Shown piece by piece: positions 22,907 through 31,608 of a stretch of DNA of 52,893 nt (position 1 is its first letter; every line of letters starts with the position of its first letter). The translations under genes were made by a program, and so were the position numbers. This stretch comes from a virus. The DNA is taken from positions 1 to 52,893 of the IMG/VR virus record IMGVR_UViG_3300010885_042160; one strand, given 5' to 3'. A model generated the notes under the pieces. The model saw only the letters and a program-made list of their open reading frames with translations, searched no databases and was not told the DNA's origin.

Positions 22907-23704
22907 TTTATCGACCGACTAAGTAATTCAAAATCCGATATTATAGATCAGTGTCTACTCAAGTATGAGTATAGATATATCAGGAAGCTCCCAGGGTTTC
23001 CATCAAAAAACGAGGACGCTTTGGACTTCGGAACATATATTCACCGTATCTTTGAGTTAGGCTACACCGAGAATCATATCTCGCAACTAGAGAAAATTGC
23101 AGAAAACATTAAAAAAGACTACAAGGTTCCATTTGTATACAAAGAACGCATCCACCAATGCCTCGATAACTTTTTAAAGTTTAACAAGGGGCTGGGGGAA
23201 ACCGTAGCTGTCGAACACGAATTTTCCGTGAATCTCGCGGAAGGTATTAAATACAACGGGTTTATAGACCGTATCGTGCGAGGACTCAACGGGGGCATGC
23301 TAATTATTGACTACAAGACTTCCAAGAAGGAAAAGTCCAGAGTCGAGCTTGGCAGGGATAAGCAGCTTATGGGCTACGCTTTTGCCGTCAGCCAAGAGTT
23401 TAAAATTCCACTGAGTGAGATCTACTGCGCTCACTACTACCCTTTAACCGATAGTTTAGTATCAGTTAAGTTCACGCAAGGGGCAGTTAACTCCTGGAGA
23501 GAGAAGGAAATCTCCAAGGTCTGGAAGATCCGTAAGAAGAAGAAGGACGAATTCCCAGCTATGCAGAACCAGTTCTGTGACTGGTGTGAGTATAAGCCAA
23601 TGTGCCCGCTGTTTAACGACCAGTGCTCAATTCAGCAGAGGATCGAGGAGCAGACGGCTCAACTCAAGGCTAAAGAAGAAACCTTGCCTAAAACTAGCGG
23701 ATGA
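22904..23704 (+). CDS. Cas4/RecB-like nuclease with probable Fe-S cluster (266 aa)
   Basis: A PD-(D/E)xK nuclease: opening RLSNSKSDIIDQCLLKYEYR with Cys17, GTYIHRIFE (His47), FIDRI (Asp122), IIDYKTSK (Asp136, Lys138), then a Q-rich helix motif. Three further cysteines, FCDWCEYKPMC (225, 228, 234), complete the Cys-one-plus-three pattern that binds a 4Fe-4S cluster in Cas4 and AddB-type enzymes. Such phage enzymes process DNA ends in recombination or help break down host DNA. There is no CRISPR locus near, so this is not an adaptation gene here. It overlaps the minus gene at 23659 by 46 bases at the end. Confidence 0.85.
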   Translation: MFIDRLSNSKSDIIDQCLLKYEYRYIRKLPGFPSKNEDALDFGTYIHRIFELGYTENHISQLEKIAENIKKDYKVPFVYKERIHQCLDNFLKFNKGLGETVAVEHEFSVNLAEGIKYNGFIDRIVRGLNGGMLIIDYKTSKKEKSRVELGRDKQLMGYAFAVSQEFKIPLSEIYCAHYYPLTDSLVSVKFTQGAVNSWREKEISKVWKIRKKKKDEFPAMQNQFCDWCEYKPMCPLFNDQCSIQQRIEEQTAQLKAKEETLPKTSG

Positions 23705-23964
23705 TAAATATTAATATCTATCGCTTCAAAGAAGTTCTTAACTTGTTCTGGTGAGTAACCACACTTCTTTGACAAGTGTTTATACAGAGATTCTAGCTTA
23801 AGTGGCTTTCGATCTTTAAGAGACTTAATAACTTTTGTTTGAAATTCCTTTAAAAACTTTACACTAAATCTGTATCTCCACTTATTCAAAAACTCATCAC
23901 TTAGAGTGAAATTAATTAAATCTAAAAAATCTACTATATCTTCATCTATATTACTCATAAACAC
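23659..23964 (-). CDS. Hypothetical small protein (about 101 aa)
   Basis: Not recognised. Mostly helical: acidic start (NIDEDIVDFLDLINFTLSDE), then a basic middle (KWRYRFSVKFLKEFQTKVIK, KDRKPLKLESLYKHLSKKCG) and a hydrophobic end. The basic segment suggests nucleic-acid or protein binding. AGGA lies eight bases from a GTG at 23964 on the minus strand, supporting that start; the ATG at 23958 is the alternative. It is convergent with the nuclease gene and divergent from the tail operon across a dyad-containing gap. Confidence 0.55.
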   Translation of the reverse strand: MFMSNIDEDIVDFLDLINFTLSDEFLNKWRYRFSVKFLKEFQTKVIKSLKDRKPLKLESLYKHLSKKCGYSPEQVKNFFEAIDINIYHPLVLGKVSSLALS

Positions 23965-23972
23965 TTACTTAT

Positions 23973-23989
23973 TCCTGTTATTAACAGGA
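23973..23989. promoter_or_regulatory. 17-bp perfect inverted repeat, operator-like (TCCTGTTATTAACAGGA)
   Basis: Arms TCCTGTTA and TAACAGGA match exactly over eight bases around a single central T. The dyad lies in the gap between divergent genes, three bases left of a TATAAT (23992-23997) that would face the tail operon. The same dyad holds an AGGA on both strands, and the minus-strand AGGA suits the GTG start at 23964. Reading it as an operator is inference; it could instead act in RNA as a hairpin. Confidence 0.5.
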
Positions 23990-23991
23990 GT

Positions 23992-23997
23992 TATAAT
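23992..23997 (+). promoter_or_regulatory. Candidate -10 box TATAAT before the tail operon
   Basis: TATAAT at 23992-23997 precedes the gene at 24039 and lies immediately right of the inverted repeat. The -35 area falls inside the dyad and minus-gene leader, with no TTGACA. A phage-specific promoter could use only the -10 part. Confidence 0.35.
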
Positions 23998-24005
23998 ATA
24001 TATTA

Positions 24006-24038
24006 AAGGAGAAAAATTTTAATTTTTCAATAAAATCC
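24006..24038 (+). promoter_or_regulatory. Split ribosome-binding site with intervening hairpin
   Basis: AAGGAG (24006-24011) is a strong Shine-Dalgarno but lies 27 bases before the ATG at 24039. Between them is AAAAATT TT AATTTTT (24012-24027), a perfect 7-bp inverted repeat with a 2-base centre. If folded it would bring the Shine-Dalgarno close to the ATG. A split site of this type is established at T4 gene 25. All pairs are A-U, so stability is marginal. Confidence 0.4.
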
Positions 24039-24509
24039 ATGGTTTTTGGAAAAATAATAAAAAAATTACAACTGCCTTCGACGTATCGGGAGGCTGCGTT
24101 AGATTCCATTGGAGCTGATAAGTTAGAGTTAGTTGCTGTGTCCCCTCAGTCTTTGGTCCCAGGAGATCTAGTAACTTTTTCCTACGAGAGAAATCTTTTT
24201 AGTTCTAGGAAGTTTTTAGTTGTATCCACGAAAGCCGCTCCAGAGGGTAAGTTTATGTCCAACAGAGGTAACTATCTAATCTGTGGGTATGACCTAACTG
24301 ACAGAGAAACCTTGCCTGGGTTAATAATGATTTTTAATTCATTTTATAAGAAAAGAAGATCTACTTACAATAGACTTAAAAATACTATGAATTCTATTTT
24401 TGGAAAGAGCAATTACAAAACTTTTAACACCAGGAAGATGTCATCGGTTTTTAATTTAAACGCACGAAAACCTGACGCTCAGAAAATTTCTAAGAGAAGC
24501 ATTAAATGA
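24039..24509 (+). CDS. Unknown tail protein upstream of the tape measure (156 aa)
   Basis: Not recognised by family. It has a beta-rich first half (LELVAVSPQSLVPGDLVTFS, KFLVVSTKAA, YLICGYDLT) and a very basic C-terminal half (FYKKRRSTYNRLKNTMNSIF...KISKRSIK). The position just before the tape measure, with a 4-base overlap, is that of hub or distal baseplate proteins such as T4 gp28, but similarity cannot be shown here. The basic tail could bind tape measure or DNA. Confidence 0.55.
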   Translation: MVFGKIIKKLQLPSTYREAALDSIGADKLELVAVSPQSLVPGDLVTFSYERNLFSSRKFLVVSTKAAPEGKFMSNRGNYLICGYDLTDRETLPGLIMIFNSFYKKRRSTYNRLKNTMNSIFGKSNYKTFNTRKMSSVFNLNARKPDAQKISKRSIK

Positions 24510-26080
24510 CTAACTTTTCACAACTAGCAACTGAACTTGGGCTGCTGACTAGCCAGTTTGAGTCGATGAACACCTTTTTCAATCGGCAACCGATAAACAG
24601 ATACTTAAGGCAGCAAGAAAGATTTAGCAAAGAATTTGAAAAGTTTACTAAAGTCCCAATTATAAAGAACGGGTTAGAAGCTATAAAGGGACTTAGCAGC
24701 GTAATGAAGAAGATGTCTGATCTACAAAATAGATCATTCGCAACAGAAAAAAGCTTAATACAAACAATATCAGTTGATCAAGTAGCCGCCAGCGTAAGTT
24801 TAGGAGCAGACATTAATGAGATGACGGCACAAGTCATAGCTCTAAGAGAAAAGGGCGTTGAGAAGTTAGACAGATCAACCCTGGGACTTTTAGCTAGGAT
24901 GAAGGTTACTGGTCAAAGCACAGAATCTTTAATAAAATTTTTAGGTGCCAACACTTCCTACTTGATGTTAAACCAAAGGGAAGCTCAAAATTTGGCTGTT
25001 AACCTAGCTAATTTCTCAAGAACATATGGCACAAGACAAGATGAAATACTAAGGCTGACTGCTGACCTTTCGAAAAACTTACAAATTCAATCTCAGTTAG
25101 GCGCGGGTGCTGGAATAGCTGGGGGATTTGGTGCCCTTGGAGCTACGTTGGGTGGCAGAGGGACAGAGCTTATCAATCAAGCTGCTCAATTTTTTAGCAA
25201 GGCTTCTTATGCTCAATTACAGCTTTTAAATATAGCAGATGGATATCAGGAAAGACTTGCAGCGGAGACTGACCCAGCGAAACAAAAAGCAATTGTGGAG
25301 CAGATGGTTAAGATTGCTGCTCAATCTGTTCAGGGGTTACAAGGTGGTCTTGGAACTGATGTAATGTCTTCTAGAATATTTGAGAAGTTGTTACAGCCCT
25401 ATGGCGGGCAATCAGCTTTGATATTCCCTCAATTAGCAAAAGCTCTAGAAGATGCGAAGAACCCTATAAATGACTTAAGCAATTCAATGATGGGCTTCTC
25501 TCAGCTAGCCAATATATTTGCAACTCCAATGAATTTACTGGGTCAAGCTTTAATGGCAGTTATAAATTGGCCTGTGGTGAAGCAATTATCCCAAGCCTTG
25601 GCATTGTTTGCAGGAGTAGCTGCTACTTATCTTTCTATAACTAGAATTTGGTCTGCACTACAATTCACATACCAAATGTCAACTAGATTATTTAATGTAG
25701 CTGCCACTAAATTTGGCATTGATGTTAGGTCTTTTGCTTTTGCATCTAGACTTAGCTTTGGACCTCTGGGAATTATAACCGCTGCAATATCCACTATTAT
25801 CGGGCTAGCATACGGCTTGGACGGTATGGCTAGCGATATTAAGGATATAAATAATAAAACTCCAGATCCAATGGACAAACAAAAATCTAGTTTGTCTAAT
25901 CAAATATTCTCTCAATTGATAAATATAGTAACAAACACAAATCAGGGTTATATACAGAGAGAAATGCTTAATACTCAACGGGAACTTTTAAGATTGACAA
26001 AGCAGCAGAATGATTGGAACTCACCAAACAATTCTCCAGCAAGCAGGATACCTGAAAGAAGAATTGGTGGATCAATATAA
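24506..26080 (+). CDS. Probable tail tape measure, gp29-like (524 aa)
   Basis: A long, mainly helical protein rich in Ala, Leu and Gln with two hydrophobic segments late in the chain (about residues 340-385, WPVVKQLSQALALFAGVAAT, and 412-435, GPLGIITAAISTIIGLAYG). Helical length and late membrane-like segments are the usual signs of a tape measure. A Gly/Ala-rich AGAGIAGGFGALGATLGG stretch sits in the middle. Its length is close to T4 gp29 (590 aa), suggesting a tail of similar or slightly shorter length. It follows the 156-residue gene with a 4-base overlap and precedes the tube-cap gene. Confidence 0.65.
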   Translation: MTNFSQLATELGLLTSQFESMNTFFNRQPINRYLRQQERFSKEFEKFTKVPIIKNGLEAIKGLSSVMKKMSDLQNRSFATEKSLIQTISVDQVAASVSLGADINEMTAQVIALREKGVEKLDRSTLGLLARMKVTGQSTESLIKFLGANTSYLMLNQREAQNLAVNLANFSRTYGTRQDEILRLTADLSKNLQIQSQLGAGAGIAGGFGALGATLGGRGTELINQAAQFFSKASYAQLQLLNIADGYQERLAAETDPAKQKAIVEQMVKIAAQSVQGLQGGLGTDVMSSRIFEKLLQPYGGQSALIFPQLAKALEDAKNPINDLSNSMMGFSQLANIFATPMNLLGQALMAVINWPVVKQLSQALALFAGVAATYLSITRIWSALQFTYQMSTRLFNVAATKFGIDVRSFAFASRLSFGPLGIITAAISTIIGLAYGLDGMASDIKDINNKTPDPMDKQKSSLSNQIFSQLINIVTNTNQGYIQREMLNTQRELLRLTKQQNDWNSPNNSPASRIPERRIGGSI

Positions 26081-26091
26081 GGTAATCAATT

Positions 26092-27129
26092 ATGGGAAAA
26101 GAATATAGAAACATTGTAAGATCAAGAAAACTAGCTGAGAGATCTTATCTCTATTTTAAGTATCCATCAGCAAAAGAATCTATTGAGTTTTACCTTCCTT
26201 TTATGGAGAACATAGAAGTTAGTGAGTCTCAAAGACCTAATTTAGCTAGCTATGATTTGATAGGGAGAAATGGAACTCTGTTTGCTTATTTGGGAACAAA
26301 ATCTAGAGAGTTAAATTTAAGGTTTAATATTACTTTACCAAACATAATTGATTACATTCACACTGTGGGCCTAAGTGATATGTTCTCAGATAATTTTAGA
26401 AAAATTATTATGGGAATGAATTCTTCGGAAGAAAGATTTAAATTTTTTAGAAGAGGAAAAACAGAAGATGTTGCAAACGCTGTGACATATCAAAAGCAAG
26501 GAAGGTTCAACTACTATAAAGAGGGGAAAAAAGACATGTATATGATAGATGCTTCGTTCCGAGATGGGGCTGATGCAAGAGCACGGGGTTCTCTAGGGTC
26601 TTTTTTTCAAGGGTTGACAGAAGCATTAAATACTCGTTGGTTTTTAGGAAACTTATTTGATGGAGATTTAAAAAGAAGTGGATTTCCTGATGTTACTTCT
26701 GAACAAGCTGTTAATTACTTAATGATGTGGATAAACGTGATAAGGTCCTCGGTTCTAAACAATTCTGAAAAAACTCAATATGGTCCACCAACTGTTTATC
26801 TAAATCATGGAACGATGTATAACAATATCCCATGTGTCTGCACTAACTATTCGGTTAGAATAGTTAATAACGCTGGATATGAACTACTATCTTTGGCTCC
26901 AAGACAAGTTGAAATTAGTATGAATTTGTCTGAGGTGCGAGTGGGCGATTTTGATAAATTTGTTCCATTCGATGAAGCTAAGGGAGATAATCTTACAGGA
27001 TGGGAATCAATTATGCTTGGTAAAGGAACTTTAGATCCACACAATCAAATATTAAGAATTGTAAGAAAAGATACAGATGGATTAGTTGAATACGAAACAA
27101 TTATGGAAAACATGAAAGAAAGTTTATAG
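26092..27129 (+). CDS. Tail tube cap/initiator-like protein (345 aa)
   Basis: The segment LYFKYPSAKESIEFYLPFME followed by NIEVSESQRPNLASYDLIGR and LFAYLGTKSRELNLRFNITL is the pattern of tube-initiator proteins that seat the first tube ring on the baseplate (T4 gp48/gp54 type). Pairing with the next gene, which is gp53-like, supports this. An insertion at about residues 140-185 (KQGRFNYYKEGKKDMYMIDA...) is unusual. The C-terminal part (VYLNHGTMYNNIPCVCTNYSV...PRQVEISMNLSEVRVGDF) is beta-rich, as expected for a tube-like fold. GG in AAGGTAATCAATT precedes the start. Confidence 0.65.
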   Translation: MGKEYRNIVRSRKLAERSYLYFKYPSAKESIEFYLPFMENIEVSESQRPNLASYDLIGRNGTLFAYLGTKSRELNLRFNITLPNIIDYIHTVGLSDMFSDNFRKIIMGMNSSEERFKFFRRGKTEDVANAVTYQKQGRFNYYKEGKKDMYMIDASFRDGADARARGSLGSFFQGLTEALNTRWFLGNLFDGDLKRSGFPDVTSEQAVNYLMMWINVIRSSVLNNSEKTQYGPPTVYLNHGTMYNNIPCVCTNYSVRIVNNAGYELLSLAPRQVEISMNLSEVRVGDFDKFVPFDEAKGDNLTGWESIMLGKGTLDPHNQILRIVRKDTDGLVEYETIMENMKESL

Positions 27130-27137
27130 GATTTATC

Positions 27138-27425
27138 ATGAACTATTTAAATCACCATTCTATTGATTATTATGAAGTTACTCACAAAGGTAAGAAAATT
27201 GTTACTTCCCTTCATTCTAAGGTAACTGATTACTTGGACAGTTTAAAACTAGGCGATGTCGAAATTGGATTTATTCCTGCTGGATATGAAAATAGACCTG
27301 ACCTAATATCTAATTTATTCTATGATACAGTAAGTAAAGATTGGATGATTATGATGCTTAATAATATTAAAGATCCATTTCAAGATTTGAATGTGAACGA
27401 TAGAATTTTATTGCCGAAGATCTAG
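27138..27425 (+). CDS. Baseplate wedge, gp53-like (95 aa)
   Basis: The family core is clear: YENRPDLISNLFYDTVSKDW followed by MIMMLNNIKDPFQDLNVNDR and a final ILLPKI, matching the T4 gp53 pattern R-x-D-x-I-(s/a)-x-x-x-Y ... W ... N-x-I-x-D-P-F ... G-x-x-L-x-I-P. gp53 clamps neighbouring wedges together and contains a LysM-like fold; here the protein is half the T4 length (196) and lacks extra domains. It lies between the tube-cap and hub genes. Confidence 0.8.
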   Translation: MNYLNHHSIDYYEVTHKGKKIVTSLHSKVTDYLDSLKLGDVEIGFIPAGYENRPDLISNLFYDTVSKDWMIMMLNNIKDPFQDLNVNDRILLPKI

Positions 27426-27426
27426 T

Positions 27427-30078
27427 ATGCCCTCAACATTAAATCCAATATTTACTCCAAATGTCGTAATAACTAGAAATTACGGATCAATGCTAAAATT
27501 TATGTCTGGCAGAAGTTTACAAGACATAAAATCAAAAGATTTAGAAGATACTTTAATGTTTGTAGGAGAACAAAATAAGTATATTTATGGTTTGGAACAC
27601 AGTCACAACTTTGGTCAATCCGATCTTTTGATTACTTTAAAAATACTAGATGTTGATGGAAATTTTGAATCCTCGATATTTTCAGATAATTTTTTAAATA
27701 AAACAATATCAACTAAGCTAGAGAAATTTTTTGCTGACAATCTCCCCGCGAAAGACTTCAACAATTACATGCAAACTTATGCTCATGGCAACATAAGAGT
27801 TTATATAAGTTATGGGATTGGAGATGATTTATCAAATTGGGCTGACCCTAAATGCTGCACACTAGTTGAGGCATCAATAGACGTAGCTTCGAACGGAGTT
27901 AGAAATTACGTTTATAAATTTCAACCGATTCCAAACGCGTTCTTCTCACTCATACCAGAAAAAGATAATTCAGATCCTAATTCAAATGATATTTTTAATA
28001 TCCCTTTTGCTTCTATGGAGATGTCAGAAGATATTTTTGTTACAACGCCAAATGAAGTTTCTAAAAATTTAAAAGATGTGATGACTGGATTTGCTGCAAA
28101 AGCCGTATCTACACCAAAGGGTAATGTAATAATTTGCATTCCTGATATAGACAAACTTTATCTTAACTTAGTAAATGAGGATCAAACTAGAAATCCTCTA
28201 GGAACTGTTTTTTTTGGCGATTTAACTGATTATTACGCTAAAATATTTAAATCTGTAAGTTTTAATTATACACCAACCAATATTCCAACTCAACAATCCA
28301 AACTCTCTAATGCAGATATTTCAAACGAAAAAGAAGCGGATAGACGAGATTATGAAAAATTTGTATCTGATCAAAATTCAAGAAATTCAAAAGAAAAATT
28401 AGAATCTCAAAAAAGAATCCAAGAAATAAATAGTCAACTTAATTATATAGAAAATTTACCTTTATCAGAAAGAGAAAGTTATTCTAATGAAATAGATGAG
28501 TTAAATTCTGAATTAGAGCTTATAGAGACAAGGTTAAATTTGTTAAATAATTCAGAAGGTAATGATGCACCATACTCTAAAAAGTTAGTTATGAGATCTA
28601 GTATTGATAGAAACAATAAAGATCTCCAAGGAAGGTTCGTTCTGGACACCCGACAGTCGATTATTGAAGTTTTTGATGGTATAAATATGTTTTTTGAAGG
28701 TAGCGTTCCACCCTCAATGTCATTTGAAACAAATATAAAATGGTTAAAAGTTTTTAAGAAATTTAATTTAATAGAAAACGAAGAAATTCCTTGTTTGATT
28801 ATTGGAGATAGAGGTTTAATACTACATTATCTTTATGGTGGAAGATTTATTCAAGAAGCAAATGATATAGGTTATAAATTTAACGAACTTGATAATTTAA
28901 AAATAACAGAAAAAGATGAATACAAAAATTTTGTATTATCTGTGTTCGGGAAAAATAAAATAGGATCATCTTTCGGGGAGAGTTTATTTTTGGATGATTT
29001 GTCGTTAGGGAATGAAGACACCAGAAAAGCTTTAAGTGAGATAGAAAGAAAATCACAGATCAAAGGAAAACCTATTTTTATAAATAACTTTAGAAATTCA
29101 AATGTTTTGTCATTTTCATTAAAAAATTCTGAAAACTATGGAACTGTAATAAATCAAACTGTAAGAGATAACAGATTAAAATATCTATATTCACAACTAA
29201 ACGATGACCAAAAAAATAAGTTGTTACTAAGTGCTGGCCTAGACCCAGAGAAAATTGAAGATTTTAAAAAATTAAACCCTTTAATTTCAGCTAAAAAGAT
29301 ATATCAAAAAGCTTTTGAAGATTTAAAAAATCTTCAAATAGATTCTGAATCTAAATTAACTTCTGAGGATATAGTCACCACAGAATTAATAGGCTCTAAG
29401 GACGAAAATACCAGAATACAGGCTAAAAAAACATTTGATCGCAACGAAATTTTTAGACAAGTATCTAAAATATTTGGATTTTATGATAAAGAAAAAGCAC
29501 TTGGTGAGTTTGCATATAACAAAACAAATGAATTAATGAAAGGGTTAGTAATAAATCAAAGTTCAAAAGAAGAGATATCTTTAGTAGAATTGAACATAAG
29601 ATTTTTAATAAATCAAACTTATAAGTTACAACCAGCAGATCTCTCTTTATTATCTAAATTAATTATTTTATTTAATAGAGTAGATAACGAAACTGACTCT
29701 GCACTGTTATTGACACCAGGGCTATACACCCCAGGTGAATCGTCTATTTTAGCTAGAGCTTACGAATATTCTAAAAGATTAGCAGTTGAAATAAGCATAA
29801 AAACTTTACCTTTTTTCTACTTATCAAATTTTGATACCATGAGTAAAAAATGTGTATTTTTATCAAAAAGAAACTCGGTTATAGGAACAACTCCAGTGGA
29901 TACTTTTGATTTCTTTTCAGGTGAATACATGATAACTGGTTTTAGACATATTATCTCAACTTCTGAATGTTACTCCGAATTCTTACTTAACAAGTTTGGA
30001 ACTTCAGACGATGGACCAAGACCCAGAAGATATGATACTGCTGTAAATGTTGAATACAAAATTAGGGAGCTTGAATGA
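27427..30078 (+). CDS. Large baseplate hub-type protein with coiled-coil insert (883 aa)
   Basis: The C-terminal 50 residues (TFDFFSGEYMITGFRHIIST...CYSEFLLNKFG, about 825-865) have the strand pattern of the last domain of phage hub proteins (gp27-like family). The N-terminal 260 residues are beta-rich. A Lys/Glu/Ser-rich coiled coil covers about 298-380 (KEADRRDYEKFVSDQNSRNS ... ELNSELELIETRLNLL). It stands directly before the gp5-like spike and overlaps it by four bases, exactly where a hub gene would be. It is more than twice as long as T4 gp27 (391). The middle may be inserted. Confidence 0.6.
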   Translation: MPSTLNPIFTPNVVITRNYGSMLKFMSGRSLQDIKSKDLEDTLMFVGEQNKYIYGLEHSHNFGQSDLLITLKILDVDGNFESSIFSDNFLNKTISTKLEKFFADNLPAKDFNNYMQTYAHGNIRVYISYGIGDDLSNWADPKCCTLVEASIDVASNGVRNYVYKFQPIPNAFFSLIPEKDNSDPNSNDIFNIPFASMEMSEDIFVTTPNEVSKNLKDVMTGFAAKAVSTPKGNVIICIPDIDKLYLNLVNEDQTRNPLGTVFFGDLTDYYAKIFKSVSFNYTPTNIPTQQSKLSNADISNEKEADRRDYEKFVSDQNSRNSKEKLESQKRIQEINSQLNYIENLPLSERESYSNEIDELNSELELIETRLNLLNNSEGNDAPYSKKLVMRSSIDRNNKDLQGRFVLDTRQSIIEVFDGINMFFEGSVPPSMSFETNIKWLKVFKKFNLIENEEIPCLIIGDRGLILHYLYGGRFIQEANDIGYKFNELDNLKITEKDEYKNFVLSVFGKNKIGSSFGESLFLDDLSLGNEDTRKALSEIERKSQIKGKPIFINNFRNSNVLSFSLKNSENYGTVINQTVRDNRLKYLYSQLNDDQKNKLLLSAGLDPEKIEDFKKLNPLISAKKIYQKAFEDLKNLQIDSESKLTSEDIVTTELIGSKDENTRIQAKKTFDRNEIFRQVSKIFGFYDKEKALGEFAYNKTNELMKGLVINQSSKEEISLVELNIRFLINQTYKLQPADLSLLSKLIILFNRVDNETDSALLLTPGLYTPGESSILARAYEYSKRLAVEISIKTLPFFYLSNFDTMSKKCVFLSKRNSVIGTTPVDTFDFFSGEYMITGFRHIISTSECYSEFLLNKFGTSDDGPRPRRYDTAVNVEYKIRELE

Positions 30079-31595
30079 AATTCTATAAAGGGATAGTAGA
30101 TGGAGTAATTGACTCCAGTGAATCAGGAGCATTTTTGGTGAATCTTCTAGAGAGGGGAATTCCAACAAGTGTCCCAGTGACTTATGTGAGTCCATTTTTT
30201 GATCCTTTCAGAGGTGGTGTGCTAACACCTCCGGTCAAAGGTGCAGAAGTTCTTGTAATGTATGATGAGTCCCTAGGGGAATACTTTTACATGGGGACAA
30301 TCGTCGGAAAACCAAAATTTGTTGAGAACACTGATGTAAAATTTGATGCTCCAATAGTTGGCAATAAAAGAGCTTACAACGACTCCGGTGCCCCTTCAGT
30401 TGTTTCATTTACAAACAGTGATGGAGCTGGGTTAAAAGTTAACAATTATCTAGGCGGAACTCGCAAACCACTAGTAAAATCTGTGGTGTTAGAAACCACA
30501 ATGGGACACAGGTTGGAACTCGGGGATACTCCATCAAGAGATCAAGTTTCATTAAAAAATAGAAACCAAGAAGGAATTATTATCACAGCATCTAAAACTC
30601 AAACTTTAGAAGAGAGATGCATTGATATAAGAACATTAAATTCAATAAGAAATACTACGGTTCAAGGTGAATATAGAGTAGACTTGATAGACGGCAGAGA
30701 TATAACTATAAAAAATTCATCTAGCGGAATGAAAGGTGGAAGTGAAATTGACACTCCTTTTGGGGCTTTTAATCCTATACCCGCAGGAAATCTTAATCTT
30801 GTTACAAAATTTAAAGATATTAATATTTACACTGAAGAGCTGCCAAATGTTATAACGGGTCAAGCTGGAAGGGTTTTAATATCCACTCCCCAGGGAGTCA
30901 TTCAATTAAAGTCTGGAAGTGATGGAATAACAATTTATTCTGAAGGAAAAATAAACATTGCCTCTGTAAGCACGTTCAAACCAGTTGTTGTTCAATCCTT
31001 AGGCAATAATGAACTAACTAACCTTCCTAACTCCACAGCTACATTTGATAGCTGGCTAGTAACCCAATTTCAGCAAGTTAATAGTGGGGATACTATCGCC
31101 TTGATAAATGTTGGAGGCGCGGACGCCCCAAAACTTATCCCAATTAAATGCCCCTATAAAGGTTCGGTTGTAACCCAAAGCGTGTCCAGAGGCGATCCAG
31201 TAACGCTGTTTCTACCAGTCGCAATAATACAGACAGATGGCGGGTCTATAAATATGCAAGCTTCCGAGGATATAAATTTGTATGCAGGCGGAAGAATAAA
31301 CTTAAATGCAAATAACTCAGTTAATTTAGAGTCAATAAATTCTGTAAACTTAAAATCTTCAAATTTAATGAATTTAAATTCTGTAAACCCAGTGACTATT
31401 CAATCGTCTGAACAAGTCTTAGTTCAAGGTCCTTTGTTTACCCTTGGAACTATTAATTCCAACATAAATCAATATGCCGGGGACTACCCTGTGTATGCTC
31501 CGTCCACCAGACCAGCAGAACCCGTAGTGCCCTCAACCCCACCACTTCCAATTATACCTGAGGTTGGATTCTATGCTTTGGACAAGCAACCCTAA
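30075..31595 (+). CDS. Central spike, gp5-like without lysozyme domain (506 aa)
   Basis: The N-terminal OB-fold is recognisable: KFYKGIVDGVIDSSESGAFL, VPVTYVSPFFDP and VKGAEVLVMYDESLGEYFYM (about residues 1-85). A middle beta-rich part follows (ITIKNSSSGM, TPQGVIQLKSGSDGITIYSE). The C-terminus at about 388-452 is a run of eight-residue-like strands (INMQASEDINLYAGGRINLN...) typical of the gp5/VgrG triple beta-helix. The T4 lysozyme domain between OB-fold and helix is not seen; 506 aa versus 575 in T4. No metal-tip His motif is visible; the end is Pro-rich. It is the puncturing tip of the tail. Confidence 0.8.
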   Translation: MKFYKGIVDGVIDSSESGAFLVNLLERGIPTSVPVTYVSPFFDPFRGGVLTPPVKGAEVLVMYDESLGEYFYMGTIVGKPKFVENTDVKFDAPIVGNKRAYNDSGAPSVVSFTNSDGAGLKVNNYLGGTRKPLVKSVVLETTMGHRLELGDTPSRDQVSLKNRNQEGIIITASKTQTLEERCIDIRTLNSIRNTTVQGEYRVDLIDGRDITIKNSSSGMKGGSEIDTPFGAFNPIPAGNLNLVTKFKDINIYTEELPNVITGQAGRVLISTPQGVIQLKSGSDGITIYSEGKINIASVSTFKPVVVQSLGNNELTNLPNSTATFDSWLVTQFQQVNSGDTIALINVGGADAPKLIPIKCPYKGSVVTQSVSRGDPVTLFLPVAIIQTDGGSINMQASEDINLYAGGRINLNANNSVNLESINSVNLKSSNLMNLNSVNPVTIQSSEQVLVQGPLFTLGTINSNINQYAGDYPVYAPSTRPAEPVVPSTPPLPIIPEVGFYALDKQP

Positions 31596-31608
31596 ATAGT
31601 ATTAAATC

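Noticed and set aside
22904-23704. CRISPR adaptation gene cas4
   Set aside because: The Cys and nuclease motifs fit Cas4-like enzymes, but no cas1, cas2 or repeat array is present; it is a phage recombination-type nuclease.
31591-31598. Late-promoter-like CCTAAATA before the LamG gene
   Set aside because: It overlaps the previous stop codon and lies only ten bases from the next ATG, so there is no room for a leader; probably chance.
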